Source of the DNA: Cotesia glomerata
Lineage: Eukaryota > Arthropoda > Insecta > Hymenoptera > Braconidae
Direction of reading: 5' to 3'
NCBI RefSeq assembly: GCF_020080835.1
Contig: NC_058163.1
Location: 8,653,318 to 8,717,317 of the forward strand
DNA: 64,000 nucleotides
Numbering within the stretch: position 1 is the first letter of the stretch; every line of letters starts with the position of its first letter. A program made the translations under genes and the position numbers. Below the pieces are notes generated by a model. It did no database searches. It was not told where the DNA came from and was given only the letters and a program-made list of their open reading frames with translations. Shown here in pieces: positions 20,200 through 31,573 of this stretch.

Positions 20200-22066
20200 T
20201 GTTACGTCCGAAAAATCTCTCGATATTTTTTTTTATTATTTAATTTTCTCAGAAAATAAGTTAAACTTCCGGTGACCATAAGATTTAATCTTCATTCTTT
20301 AAACTTAAAATTTTTTTTTTAAGAGAAATCTAAAGCAAACAGTTAATGCATCTTTAATGACCTTCATCTGAGACCCTCTTAAAAATATTTTTAAGCCCCT
20401 AATAAAACTCAAAAATAAAGGCCCCGAAAGACGAAACTCAGAACCTTATCTACTACGGGGTCATAAAAGGCTCAGACTAAAGGGACAGGGTATTACCTCG
20501 AAGTAATAAACTCGAGAAAATATCTTATCCAGATGTGCATTTAACAAATAAAAAAAAAAAACTAAGACCATTTTTTTTTAATTTTAAGATAAATAATTTT
20601 AGTCTTCTCAAAAAAAAAAAAAAAAAAAAAAATAATATATATTTCACTTAAAATAAAATTCTATCTTTTAAAGAATTAATTTCTAAGAAATAACTAAAAT
20701 AAAATTCTATTTTTAACTTCTAAAAGAATACCTAAAGGAAATTTTATTTTCTAAAGAAAATAATTTAAATAATTTCTATAACCAATTTTAATCTCTAAAA
20801 CTATCTATGATAAAATTCCATTTTCTAAAAATTTAAAATAATTTCTAAACCAAAAATTTCAATTTCTAAAAATAATTGAAATCATCTCTAATTTCTAAAA
20901 TCATTTCTATAATAAAGATAATTAAAATAAAATTTACCCCAAAGATTTTAACTTCTAAAATAATTAAAATAATTTCTCTAGAAAGTTCTAACTCGAAAGA
21001 TAATTAGAAGAAATTTCTATAAACAAAATTAAAATCATAGAGTCAAAAATAATTATATTCCCGATGACTAAAACTTCACATTCGTTAACAAACGATATCC
21101 ACCTGTGAAATAAAATGAGGGAGTCATCTAAAACAAATTCTTAGGGAATAAATCTGATAAATTCTCATTTTCTCTTCTTCCTTTCTTAAATAATGAAATT
21201 TTATCATTGATTACGAAATAAATTAATTAATAAAGACATGAGACTATGCAATCTTTATTATTAAGATAAAATCAAGTTTGTTGTAAAACCGATTGTCATT
21301 AAGGTTGTTGGGATAAAATTTATATCGCTATTGTCATTACGAAATATTTAGATTTAATTTATATTTTTAAAATTATTTTTAAATAAATAAAGTAAAATAA
21401 CCCGTACATGCCGGTATGTGTGTGGGTGCGCACACACACAGGCCTGCATTAGGGCGTGTCCTATTCGCTTTTCCGAAGGGAATGGGACCAGAGTCCAGAA
21501 AACTGCATCCTCATTGGATGGAAGTTCTCCCAGAACATATACAAATTGGGTATGACTACTAAACTATAAAAAGAGACGTTTTTCTCAAAAGCCCCTACTA
21601 AAATTTTGGAGGGTCCGCTAAACGGATCGACGTCTAATAGATTTTTCGAGTCTTTATTAACTGGTCAAGTTACTATTAAAATTTTCGAAGCTCTAGTGAA
21701 CAATTCAATTGCTATTAATTAGATGGCTTGTTGAGTTTGACTGTTATAAAAGTTAGTGGTTCGATTCGTATTAAATTCAATAATTATTTCGGGTGTTGAA
21801 ATTTTACAAAGCGTGGTCATTCCCTTTTGTATATCCTCGACAATTAATAAGTTATCAGTAAACAATAAGGTACTGTACTAGTTGTAAGCTGTTTTTGTAT
21901 ACTTTCAAGTTCAAACTTTTGTGTTCAATATATATTTAGTAAAAATTCTAATCGTATTAACTTACTTAACCTTTCCAGACAAAATTAAAATCAAGATCCC
22001 GGTCTATAGGCCGAAAGGCTTGGGCCAAAATAAATTAATTAATTAAGTCCAAAATTGGACGTAACA
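20200..22066 (+). repeat. 3' LTR of the 13.2 kb element
   Basis: 1867 bp, matching the 5' LTR nearly base for base, with the same inverted tips and TATA box. It is followed by the ATAT target duplication. Confidence 0.93.
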
Positions 22067-23277
22067 ATATGATTGCGGCGCGGCAGCGACAAATTTTTTT
22101 TCCTTCTCTCAAGAACCCTTTCCTTTTCGAATACATAAATAAAAATTTTTTTTAAACATACACAAAATACCAAAATCAATTTAGAAACAATTATTTTTCA
22201 TATCTTCTCGTCTCTCTCGTTATCATCAAGAAATTTTTTTTTCTCTTCTTTCTATTCGCTCCCTAAAGATACAGGAAAGTAAAGAAAAATAAACGATAAA
22301 TCAGAAATTATAAATTCAAGATATAAACAAAAATAACTATAAAACAATAATAAGTACATGTAAAACAGAAAATATGACGAGAAACAAATTTTTTTTTTCT
22401 CAGAAAAATAAAGACTAACTTTCTTTCAGGAAACAAAAAAATAAAGACAGTAATCAGATAAATAAATAACAAACGTTAACCTTAACATTAATAGTAATCA
22501 CGAATAAATAAAAGGGAACATATAAAATATTTTATAACAATTTTCATAAATATATGCATAAAATTTTTTTTCTAATTTAGCAGTAGACGTCTCGACTAAT
22601 AGCTTAAGTGATAAAAAAAAAAAAAGATAAAACATAAGTACGTTTATTTCCTTTCCGAAAATAAGGAGATTAGGACCTTTGAGAGGCCCAAAGATATCCA
22701 AAGTAAAATTATACATTTAATCACTAAAATAAATATGTAATGATAAAATTAGAAGCATTAAGTAAAAAGAGTATTACTACTAAAATTCCGGTAAAGCGTA
22801 AAATAAATTTTAAACAGACAAATACTTAGAGAGAAAAATAAGTACGTTACAAAAATAAACGTAAAATAATTACAAAACTCGATAACTACTTTACCATTTA
22901 AAGAAAATTAAGAAAGATTTACAAAAGAATCCCATGACAGGTAAAATAGTTATTACGAAATCAGTAGAGTAACTCTTGACTCACAGGGACGCGAGTCTAC
23001 TGGGAGAGGGCAAACTCCTGAAAATTTTTTTTTCGGAAGTAAACCTTGACTCACAGGGACGCGAGTCTACTGGGAGAGGGCAAACTCCTGAAAATTTTTT
23101 TTTCGGAAGTAAACCTTGACACACGGGGACGCGAGTCTACTGGGAGAGGGCAAACACCTGAAAAATTTTTTTTAGGACAATGCATAACGCGCGAAATAAT
23201 TTTCAATTATTTATAGTAGATATTACATTCAACACCCCCTAAGTAACAAGCGGGACGCTTGTCTAGAGGGAGGGTCG
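22067..23277 (+). pseudogene. Degenerate 3' interior of older element after the insertion
   Basis: This AT-rich 1.2 kb follows the ATAT duplication and ends at the older element's 3' LTR. Its first about 24 codons continue the env frame, then meet a stop. No further coding frame is supported. It ends with the purine-rich 'gagggagggtcg' just before the LTR, the probable plus-strand primer. Confidence 0.55.
22975..23174 (+). repeat. Three 60-bp tandem hairpin repeats
   Basis: Three copies of exactly 60 bases each, the first two near-identical and the third slightly diverged. The unit contains GACTCACAGGGACGCGAGTC, where GACTC and GAGTC can pair, followed by a poly-A/T spacer. They lie about 100 bases upstream of the 3' LTR. 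Confidence 0.88.
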
Positions 23278-24124
23278 TGTTACGTCCCCACCTGCATTCG
23301 CAGATGTCTCTATAGTAAATACGCGCGCTAATTCAAAACTCTAATAATTATACTATAATTTCATAAATATTCTTATTTTATAAATAATAATGTAAAATGA
23401 TAAGTAAAGAATTCCAAATGTTAAATATTAAATACTAAAATATTAGAAATAGAAAATGATAAGAAAAGTGAAACTCAGCCAACACCTGAGTAAACAGAAT
23501 ATTTTTAAGTTCACATTAACATTTTCTCTCGAAGAATGTTAATGGAAAAACTAGAATGATTCATTGTAAGACAACTAGCGTTGAGTACACAAGGTATTCG
23601 AGAACATTCGAGGAATGTTCTAAATAAACAAACGATAACGAACGCTCGCGTGTCCTGGACTCTGGAGTTGAGTCAGCGTGCGTCATCCGAGTGGGCCTCG
23701 GAAACGCCACGCACATCAACTCAGGAGAACAGGACGTTCGGGGCCCGATACGCAACCCTACTCTTCCCAGGGCGCGGCCCTTGGACGAGGACATATAAGC
23801 AGGGTGCACGGGTAGTTCGAGGCTCTTCTTAATCTTAAAGTTACGCACTTAAGACTCTTCATAATTTATACTTGTCGTGAGACTATTAATTCCGGTTACG
23901 AAATACCATTACGTACTTCACAGCAGTTGTCAAATCATATTAATTAAACGTGTATTTTAAATAGTTAAATAAAGCTATTTGTTAATTAAATTCACCGAAG
24001 TTAGTTATTTCGGAGTTAATTCGAGAACCTCTACTTACGACTCTGGAGGTCGTAACATCTTTATCTCCAGCTCTAGTTGTCCTACCGGCTACCTACAAAC
24101 CTGTGAGGAAACCGGGACGTAACA
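23278..24124 (+). repeat. 3' LTR of the older Ty3/gypsy element
   Basis: 847 bp, beginning TGTTACGTCC and ending GGACGTAACA, the same tips as the younger element's LTR but with unrelated and shorter interior sequence. A TATA-like TATAAG lies at 23794-23799 and AATAAA near 23967. The partner 5' LTR is outside the window, so the target duplication cannot be tested. Confidence 0.75.
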
Positions 24125-24576
24125 CATACATACTTGTCACGCAAAAAAAATGCATGATTTCATACAATTAAAACAGCAAACATTATTGTTGATGTCAAAT
24201 ATTTACAAGAGTAATGTTATTATTTAAAAAAAAAAAAGGAGTTAGACTTATATTTCCGGTCTATAATTTGACTCCATTGAGAAAGCTGTAACCTTCGAAA
24301 AAATGTTACGCATTTTATTTAATCGAAAAACATGAGAAAAAAATTGCCTTACGATTCATTGCGGTAACTTTTGAAAACAAGTTTTTATTGATGTAACTGT
24401 ATATCTATGTAAATAAAAATTGTTGAAAAATATAAATTAAACAATATTGCGCAATACTAAAAATTTTGTAAAAAACATTTTTTTCTTTTTACAAAAAATG
24501 ATGCATTTAGTAAAAAATATGAAGTTCTCAAAATTGATCATAATCGAGATCTTGATAGAAATTTCTCAAACATAAA
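24125..24576. other. Non-coding AT-rich spacer
   Basis: I see no gene, repeat unit or foldback I can name here. Confidence 0.5.
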
Positions 24577-24835
24577 AAACATCTGAGAGTGCATCACAAT
24601 AATTTTAGACAAACGCAATTTTTTTATCTTTGCAACTCGATACTCCTGGAAGTGTGTATCTAACATGTGTTGTCAATAAGTTCTATATACTCTACATTTA
24701 AAACATGAAAAACATCTTGCAACGCATTACAATAATTTTTGACAAACACAATTTTCTTATCTTTGCAACTCGATACTCCTGGAAGTGTGTATCCGAAATG
24801 TCAATAAGTTCTATTTACTCCACACAGATACTCAT
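24577..24835 (+). repeat. About 133-bp tandem duplication upstream of the 25.2 kb gene
   Basis: Two copies share 'tttgcaactcgatactcct' and 'ggaagtgtgtat' blocks, with the core at 24631 and again at 24764. They differ by scattered substitutions and small indels. Confidence 0.75.
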
Positions 24836-24886
24836 TAATTGTCACATCTAAAAGTTTTGAGTGTATTTTTGCTCTACATAAATAAG

Positions 24887-24918
24887 TATAAGTGGACTAT
24901 CCATCAAACTGAATCAGT
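24887..24918 (+). promoter_or_regulatory. TATA-Inr promoter of the 25.2 kb gene
   Basis: TATAAGT (24887-24893) is followed by the arthropod initiator TCAGT (24914-24918). The initiator A is 29 bases after the first T of the TATA box, the canonical spacing. It predicts a 5' UTR of about 265 bases. Confidence 0.6.
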
Positions 24919-25180
24919 TCATCAACGTGACCACGTGCATGCAAGTGAAAAAATTTCTGTCAAATTTCTGAGTGAATCCTAGTTTTTATTTTTTGTGAAA
25001 AGTTGTTTTTTTCACCTGACGAATCTAGGTGAGAAGAATTTTTTATTTTAAATTGGTCACTTGAAAAAAACTTATGTTTTTAAATTTTTTGAATAGTTGT
25101 TAAAACAAAATTTTTTTTCATTGAGTACTGTATAATTTTTTTACTGATTAATTTTTCGATTTTTAAAAGGAAAACTAACC

Positions 25181-25561
25181 ATGGCCCTGCCAAATTTGAA
25201 TGTGGACTTAATCATATCACCAGTTGAGTGGGAAATCGAATTGTCAAATTTTGTTTTAATGGATGTTATGAAATTAGCTTTACAGCGTCAATTTATTTTG
25301 ACCGGTAACTTGAATGGAGCTAAAATAACCATTGCCGACGTCAGTGCAGAATCTGTGATGATTTTGGAAAAGACAGTTTGGTTCAAAGTTGATCGTGATT
25401 CATCAACTTTTCCATACATCATCAGTCGTGAAAAACTGTTTTCATCAGGATTCCAGGAACAGTTGGTGCAGCAACACCAACAATGTCAGCAACGACAGCA
25501 GCAGCAACAGCAGAAGAAGCCACAACCAATTGAGGTTATTTACCTCAGTGATGATGATTAG
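25181..25561 (+). CDS. Unrecognised 126-aa protein with Gln-rich and SIM-like tail
   Basis: A single-exon ORF with a strong start context (aaccATGG) behind a well-spaced TATA-Inr promoter. Residues 1-85 look like a compact hydrophobic/charged domain, with no signal peptide or membrane helix. Residues 88-117 are Gln-rich with CAG/CAA codons. The last ten residues, IEVIYLSDDD, fit a SUMO-interacting motif: a hydrophobic core followed by Ser and an acidic patch. I do not recognise the domain. It lies between an LTR relic and a DNA transposon, so it could be an unannotated host gene, a bracovirus-type gene (these often have short single-exon TATA-Inr structures) or transposon cargo. Coding bias and the promoter support it being real. 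Confidence 0.6.
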   Translation: MALPNLNVDLIISPVEWEIELSNFVLMDVMKLALQRQFILTGNLNGAKITIADVSAESVMILEKTVWFKVDRDSSTFPYIISREKLFSSGFQEQLVQQHQQCQQRQQQQQQKKPQPIEVIYLSDDD

Positions 25562-25674
25562 TTAATTATCATCATTGATTTTTTATATCATTTTTTTTTT
25601 AAAAAAACTTTTCTATCAAAAATATTATTCTATTATATGAAAGAGTTCATACATTTTATTAATATTATTGTATG

Positions 25675-26264
25675 TGGGGTATTCCATGCCAAATCGACCA
25701 CTTTTGAACTCGACCCCTTTAAATTTTGCTGAAACATTTCCATTCTTTTCTACCCTTTGAAAAACACTTTTGAGAATTTTTTCAAATTTTTTTGGCCAAC
25801 CCAAAAAAAGTTATGAATTTTTCAAAAAAACGGCTTTTTTATTTTCAAATAGCCATAACTTTTTTAGGCATCTACTTTTGGGGACCTTTTTTTTTTAAAA
25901 AATTTTTGTTTTTAAATGAACTTTTTGAAAAAATATATCAGAAAATTAAATATCATCAATTCTTCAAAATAATCGGCTTTTTTTGACCAAAACCGTTATT
26001 TTTTGGAAGTTCGACAGTTTTTTTTTTTTTTTTTTTTCTCAAAAAAAACTTCAATTAATATGACAACTTTTCCCGTCCATCTCGGAGTGGCTCGGATTTT
26101 TTTTTAATTTTTTTTATTCAATTGAAAAAAAATTGTCAAATTTTGAAAAATGGAAAAAAATTTTTTTTTCTAAGTTATTTCTATAATAAAATAAATGTAA
26201 CTTAAATGTTTTGTGGTATAATATCCTTAATTTATAAGCTTATAAAACGATAGTAAATACTAAG
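25675..26264 (+). repeat. Left terminal inverted repeat
   Basis: This 590-base arm contains long poly-T and poly-A runs. The apparent ORFs in both arms are mirror images of each other and not genes. Confidence 0.88.
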
Positions 26265-26559
26265 ATTCAAATTTGAACATATCAGTAATATCGATAATCT
26301 AGGGTATGACAATTATGGACTTATCTATAGTCAGTATAGTAAAAAACTATACGCTAGTATGTTTCGATTCATAAGTAAGGCTGTCACGCTCATATCCAAA
26401 CATAACCTGTTAACCTTTTGTGTGATGTAGTGAGAGATTTTTGTCATTCCATTTTTTAAATAAGAGAATTATTGTTATAGTTGATTTGACCTTGTTTGAA
26501 AAGATAATTATCTTACTTCTACTCATCTACAGTGATTGGAATAATTTCATCGAGACATA

Positions 26560-28948
26560 ATGGCATCAAAAATATTTTTCGATCGTTGTTGTAATCCATT
26601 TGATTGAGAATCACATTTTAAAAAAAAAAGTTTACGTCCAGCGACTGACATCATGAAAGTCACGTTGGGATTAAGTGATAATTATTTATTATGCAGTTCG
26701 TGTCGAAACAAAGCTTTAAAATTGGTAAAGGAACAAACAAATACTAGTAATGATACTACCGTTGATGCAAGTGATCATGAAGATGATTCTAGTGATAACA
26801 ATGAGAACAGTGATGGTGCTGACAGTGATAGTAACACAACTGCCACAGATCTCCCGTTGTCCTCATCATTCCGTAAGTTTTTTTTAAATTATTTATACAT
26901 TACTTGAATGCATTTTTAGCAGCTATACGATTCATTGTTTTTTTTAAGGTTCCTTGTCGTTTAATAGTGAACCCAAAGATTCACAATCAAGCTCGGCATC
27001 CCAAGTTAGTGCTGCAACTCAATTACCCAGTATAAACGATGCATTGCGACTATTAAATCAATCGCCAATTCCTTCAAAAAAATTGAATGATTATCAATTT
27101 TTGAGTAATAAAATAAATCAGACGTCTGACAGCTTGAAAAAAATTTTGCTCTCAACTGCTGACGAAGGATCAATTGATGACGATGGTGAAAATTTTCGTT
27201 CATTAATTGAAAAGCTGCACGATAAATTCAATGATAAAGAAACAGAAAAGTCTTTAAAGATACAAATCTTAACCTTGTTACCTGAAAAATGGGGTGAAAG
27301 ACGTATTTGTAAAACTATGAATACATCAAGACATTTATCAAGAGTAGCAAAAAAGTTGGTTGAAGAAAAAGGTATACTTTCAACACCTGAAACAAAATTA
27401 GGTAGGTATAGCGTAAAATCAATGGCTCTAATACATCTGAAGATTGATTCACTTAACATTTTTTTTATAGGGACGACAATTACTGATCAAATATTATTGA
27501 AAATTGCGAATTTTTACAACGATGATGAGTATAGTGCTTTGATGCCCGGCATGAAAGACTTTGTTTCAGTTCGAAATGATGATGGTAATCGGGTACACGT
27601 CCAAAAACGGCTTGTTCTGTCTAATTTAAAAGAACTTTACCAATGTTTCCGTGAAATAAACCCTGCAGAGAAAGTTGGATTTTCGAAATTTGCTTCGTTA
27701 CGGCCGAAACATTGTGTGTTAGCAGAAGCAAGTGGAACACATACTATCTGTGTATGTACTATCCATCAAAACTTTAAGTTGACGATGCTTGGTAATTATC
27801 CAATTTATTAATAATCATACGTGCCTAGATTTTCAGTTTAGTCAATCACTTTTATTTCAGGTGCAAATGTTCATTCTTTAACGAGGAATACAGAAAAGTC
27901 GTTGAAACACTATAATGATTGCTTGGACATGATAATATGTGAGACTCCAACAGAAAAATGTTATTTGGGTGGATGTAACAAGTGTCCAGGGGTAGATGAG
28001 TTGAGTAACATTTTACTGACATGTTTTGAGAATCAGGAAATCGAGAATGTCACGTACAAGCGTTGGGTATCAAAACCAAGGTGCAGTTTAGAAACTTTTA
28101 TACAGCCTACAGAAGAATTTATTGAAAAACTTTGTAGTGAATTGAAAGTTCTTCTAGCTCACTCATTCATTGCAAAAGAACAAGCTAAGTTTTTAAAAAC
28201 ATCAAAGGAAACACTAAAACCAAATGAATATGTCATTATTTGTGATTTTGCAGAGAATTATGCGTTCGTAGTACAAAATGCAGCATCTGGTTTTCACTGG
28301 AATAATGATCAGGCGACAGTTTTTCCGGTAGTTATTTATTATAAAGTAAATGACAAACTTGAACACAGAAATTTAGTGATTATTTCAGACTGTAATAATC
28401 ACGATGCTGTTGCTGTTCATGTTTTCATCAAAATAATAACTGATTATGTGAAAAGTCTTCCTGAACGCTGTAACAAGATTTATTACTTTTCTGATGGGGC
28501 TCCTCAACAGTTTAAAAACTTTAAAAATTTTGTTAATTTGTACTACCATGAAGATGATTTTGATATTCCTGCTGAATGGCATTTTTTTGCAACTGCCCAT
28601 GGCAAAGGTCCGTGTGATGGAATTGGTGGTATCCTCAAACGACTTGCAGCAAGAGCAAGTCTCCAGCTTGCGGTAGATAAACAAATAACAACACCTATAG
28701 GACTTTACGAATGGACTTCTGATCCGGATAACTTGCCAAATATCATAGTCAAGTTTTCTCCAGAAGAAGACTATAATACAGCATTGAACGACTTGAATGA
28801 CAGATTTACAAAAACGAAACCAATTGTAGGAACTCAACAACTACATTGTGTAATCCCCGACAAAAATGGTTGTTTGTATGTAAAAAAATTCTCAAACTCT
28901 AATGAACATAGAATTTGTAAAATATTGAAACGCCAGAGAGAACATTAA
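26560..28948 (+). pseudogene. Four-exon DDE-type transposase (cc8L18.2-like)
   Basis: Exons inferred from GT-AG sites: 26560-26872, 26949-27400 (or 27408), 27471-27791 and 27861-28948. The frame joins across introns 1 and 3 with matching phase 1. The N-terminus has CC and CSSC pairs suggesting a zinc-binding domain, then an acidic Ser/Asp/Asn stretch. The C-terminal exon carries DFAEN, SDGA, HFFATAHGKG and CDG(I)GG motifs, typical of the insect and fish transposon proteins often annotated 'cc8L18.2-like'; these supply DDE-like acidic residues. Codon 16 of exon 1 is TGA (26605-26607). If translation starts at the downstream ATG (26653), only the first 31 codons are lost. It is nearly intact otherwise, so this may be a recently active family. 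Confidence 0.75.
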
Positions 28949-29009
28949 TGATTAAATTATTATATTGTTTTTGTAAAATCATTAAAAATTAACAATATTA
29001 ATTAATAAG

Positions 29010-29594
29010 CTTAGTATTTACTATCGTTTTATAAGCTTATAAATTAAGGATATTATACCACAAAACATTTAAATTACATTTATTTTATTATAGAAATAAC
29101 TTAGAAAAAAAAAATTTTTTTCCATTTTTCAAAATTTGACAATTTTTTTTCAATTGAATAAAAAAAATTAAAAAAAAATCCGAGCCACTCCGAGATGGAC
29201 GGGAAAAGTTGTCATATTAATTGAAGTTTTTTTTGAGAAAAAAAAAAAAAACTGTCGAACTTCCAAAAAATAACGGTTTTGGTCAAAAAAAGCCGATTAT
29301 TTTGAAGAATTGATGATATTTAATTTTCTGATATATTTTTTCAAAAAGTTCATTTAAAAACAAAAATTTAAAAAAAAAAAAAGGTACCCAAAAGTCGATG
29401 CCTAAAAAAGTTATGGCTATTTGAAAATAAAAAAGCCGTTTTTTTGAAAAATTCATAACTTTTTTTGGGTTGGCCAAAAAAATTTGAAAAAATTCTCAAA
29501 AGTGTTTTTCAAAGGGTAGAAAAGAATAGAAATGTTTCAGCAAAATTTAAAGGGGTCGAGTTCAAAAGTGGTCGATTTGGCATGGAATACCCCA
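29010..29594 (-). repeat. Right terminal inverted repeat
   Basis: Reverse complement of 25675-26264 with a few substitutions and homopolymer length changes. Confidence 0.88.
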
Positions 29595-29964
29595 TAAACA
29601 TTAATATACGCGTCATTAAATAAATATTAAAAAGTTTTCAATTTTATAATAAACGAACCAAAGGTTAACCAAATGTTACAGATAATATTTAATATTTTTT
29701 AATAAAAAGATTAGTAATAATAATAATCTATAATCATCAATATATTTGTAATTGGATAACTATTACTAAATCTCCAGTTCTTAAATAAATAAACTAAAGG
29801 TTAACTTAAATTTTATGGAATATTCTGATTTTAATTTTTATAATCATTAATTTCCATTTAAATATTCTAATATTTATATTTACAACTTTTAATATAGGTG
29901 AAAATACGAAGCATCTATTGTTTCAGATCCAAGAGAAGAATAATTTAATCAATTCGTTTGGACA
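29595..29964. other. AT-rich spacer
   Basis: Simple AT-rich DNA; nothing supported. Confidence 0.5.
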
Positions 29965-30291
29965 TGAGCCTTCAGACCTGATCATGCATGAACAGGCATG
30001 GGCCTTCAGACCTGATCATGCATGAACAGGCATGAGTCTTCAGGCCTGGTCAGATATGAACAGGCACGAGTCTTCAGGCCTGATCAGACATGAACAGGCA
30101 TGAGTCTTCAGGCATGAAAAATGACCATGCCTGCCCAGGCCTGACCAGGCCTGCCGATGCCTGCCCAGGCCTGACCAGGCCTGCCGATGCCTGACCAGGC
30201 CTGGTCAGGCATGATCATTTTTCATGCCTGATCAGGCCTGAAGACTCATGCATGTTCATGTTTGATCAGGTCTGATCATTTTTTCCCGGGA
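29965..30291. repeat. Partial copy of element B (CATGCCTG-type repeat)
   Basis: Dense imperfect repeats of 'gacatgaacaggcatga', 'tcttcaggcctgatcag' and 'ccaggcctgccgatgcc', many being inverted copies of each other. The right end, ATGATC-type sequence followed by TTTTTTCCCGGG (to 30291), matches the right end of the full copy at 31027-32600. The left end is not recognisable. Confidence 0.65.
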
Positions 30292-30690
30292 TATTAATAA
30301 TTTTCAATAACTTGTATAATATTAATAGAGTTCTGTAACACTGGACATATGTTTATCTGCAATTTTATCAATGATTTTGACTAAATTTGGACGAATAAAA
30401 TTTGTATATGAAGATGCTACGTAATGATCAGAGTGTCGACAATATTTTGACAGACTTTTTCAATGTATTATAATTATTTGATATTGTATTAATTTTATTA
30501 CTTTTGTCATTTTTGTTGTTGATATAATTTATTGTATATTAATTTTTTATATTGTCTGTTTGTTTGTCAGATACTTGAGGATGCCGAAATAACACAGACG
30601 AAACGTCGTATATATGAAAATAAAAAGTCAAAACTGATTACTTTGGTTTTTTCACCTGATTCGCACTTCCTACATAAATAATAAATTTAT
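30292..30690. other. AT-rich spacer
   Basis: No gene or repeat supported. Confidence 0.45.
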
Positions 30691-31185
30691 TAAGTTTTAA
30701 AAAAAAATTTTTTTAATAGGGTTTTGTTGGAATAACTTTTAAACGGCTTTAGCGATCAATTTCAAAAACTAATCAGCTCTTAACATCAAAAAACCACGTC
30801 GATCGCCGCCAGTCAGGTCAAAATTGGTTGATTCGTTCGTGAGTTATCGTTGACGAAAGAAAACCGAAAAAAGTGTTTTTTCGGAATTACTCCGAAATTT
30901 TTGGTTTTATCAATTTAAACTTGAAGATTCTTTATGAAGCTTAAAAAACTGCATCAAGCGCCACCAACCGCATGAAAATCGGTTCATTTATTCAAAAGTC
31001 ATTGCGATTTGAAAATTCAAAAAATACCCGGGAAAAAATGATAAGATATGAACAGGCATGAGTCTTCAGGTCTGATCAGACATGAAAAATGACCGGGTCT
31101 GATCAGACCTGGTCAGGCATGTTCATGTCTGATCAGATCTGTTCATGCCTGACTCGATTAGGTCCATAAAAAAAAAAAAAAAGAT

Positions 31186-31259
31186 TGGTGCCGACGGGGA
31201 TTCGAACCATGTACGTTGCGCTCTTCAGACTGATACTTTACCTATTGACCCAATGACTT
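31186..31259 (-). pseudogene. tRNA-like pseudogene
   Basis: On the minus strand there is a B-box GGTTCGAATCC followed by CCGTCGGCACCA-type 3' sequence and then a T-rich run (pol III-like stop). An A-box-like TGGGTCAATAGG lies about 45 bases upstream of the B-box. The 5' acceptor strand does not pair with GTCGGCA, so it is not a functional tRNA. It sits inside element B and may be a captured or SINE-derived fragment. Confidence 0.55.
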
Positions 31260-31380
31260 ATATTAATTCTAGAGTACCTTTCAAACTACTTTAAGTAATT
31301 TAAATTTTATACATGACTTATCCTTATAGTTAACGGAGTTCTATACTTAATTTATTAATTAATTATTAATAATTAATTAT

Positions 31381-31573
31381 ACACAGTAAAAAATTTCGCG
31401 TCATAGCGTCAAACAATTTTGTGTTAAAAATTTTTATGTTAAATATTTAACACTTTTTTGTGTTGATTTAACAGAATAAATGTTAAATTTACACATAAAA
31501 GTGTTAAATATTTAACACAAAAATTTTTAACACTAAGATTTTTGACGCAATGACGCAAAATTTTTTACTGTGT
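31381..31573. mobile_element. Palindromic MITE with ACACAGTAAAAAATTT tips
   Basis: 193 bp, nearly a full foldback: ACACAGTAAAAAATTTCGCG at the left and its inverse at the right, with 'gcgtcaa' and 'gttaaatatttaacac' blocks inside. Related degraded sequence lies at 31932-31985 and 44695-44840. Confidence 0.7.

Larger units (their letters stand above)
8866..22066 (+). mobile_element. Near-complete env-bearing Ty3/gypsy retroelement (13.2 kb)
   Basis: Two near-identical LTRs (8866-10730 and 20200-22066) begin TGTTACGTCC and end GGACGTAACA. They are flanked by the 4-bp target duplication ATAT (8862-8865, 22067-22070). Internal order: tRNA-Lys-type primer binding site, hairpin-repeat leader, Arg-rich ORF, gag, pol (PR-RT-RH-linker-IN), env, purine-rich tract. 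The high LTR identity implies recent insertion. It sits inside the env of an older related element. Two indels in integrase make this copy non-autonomous unless they are assembly errors. Domain order places it in Ty3/gypsy, with an endogenous-retrovirus (errantivirus-like) layout but an unusual env. Confidence 0.93.
25675..29594 (+). mobile_element. DNA transposon with about 590-bp terminal inverted repeats
   Basis: It starts TGGGGTATTCCATGCC and ends with the inverse GGCATGGAATACCCCA. The arms are 25675-26264 and 29010-29594, highly similar, and each ends in the palindrome TTTATAAGCTTATAAA followed by 'acgatagtaaatactaag'. Between them lies a multi-exon transposase gene. I see no convincing target duplication (left flank 'attgtatg', right flank 'taaacatt'), so the superfamily stays open. 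Confidence 0.85.

Noticed and set aside
23561..23848. Overlapping ORFs on both strands
   Set aside because: They lie in the GC-richer part of the older 3' LTR; no family resemblance.
25792..29477. Two nearly identical 64-aa ORFs (25792-25986 plus, 29283-29477 minus)
   Set aside because: They are mirror copies within the two TIRs of the same transposon, AT-rich and without coding character.
31186..31259. Functional tRNA gene
   Set aside because: B-box is good, but the acceptor stem cannot form.
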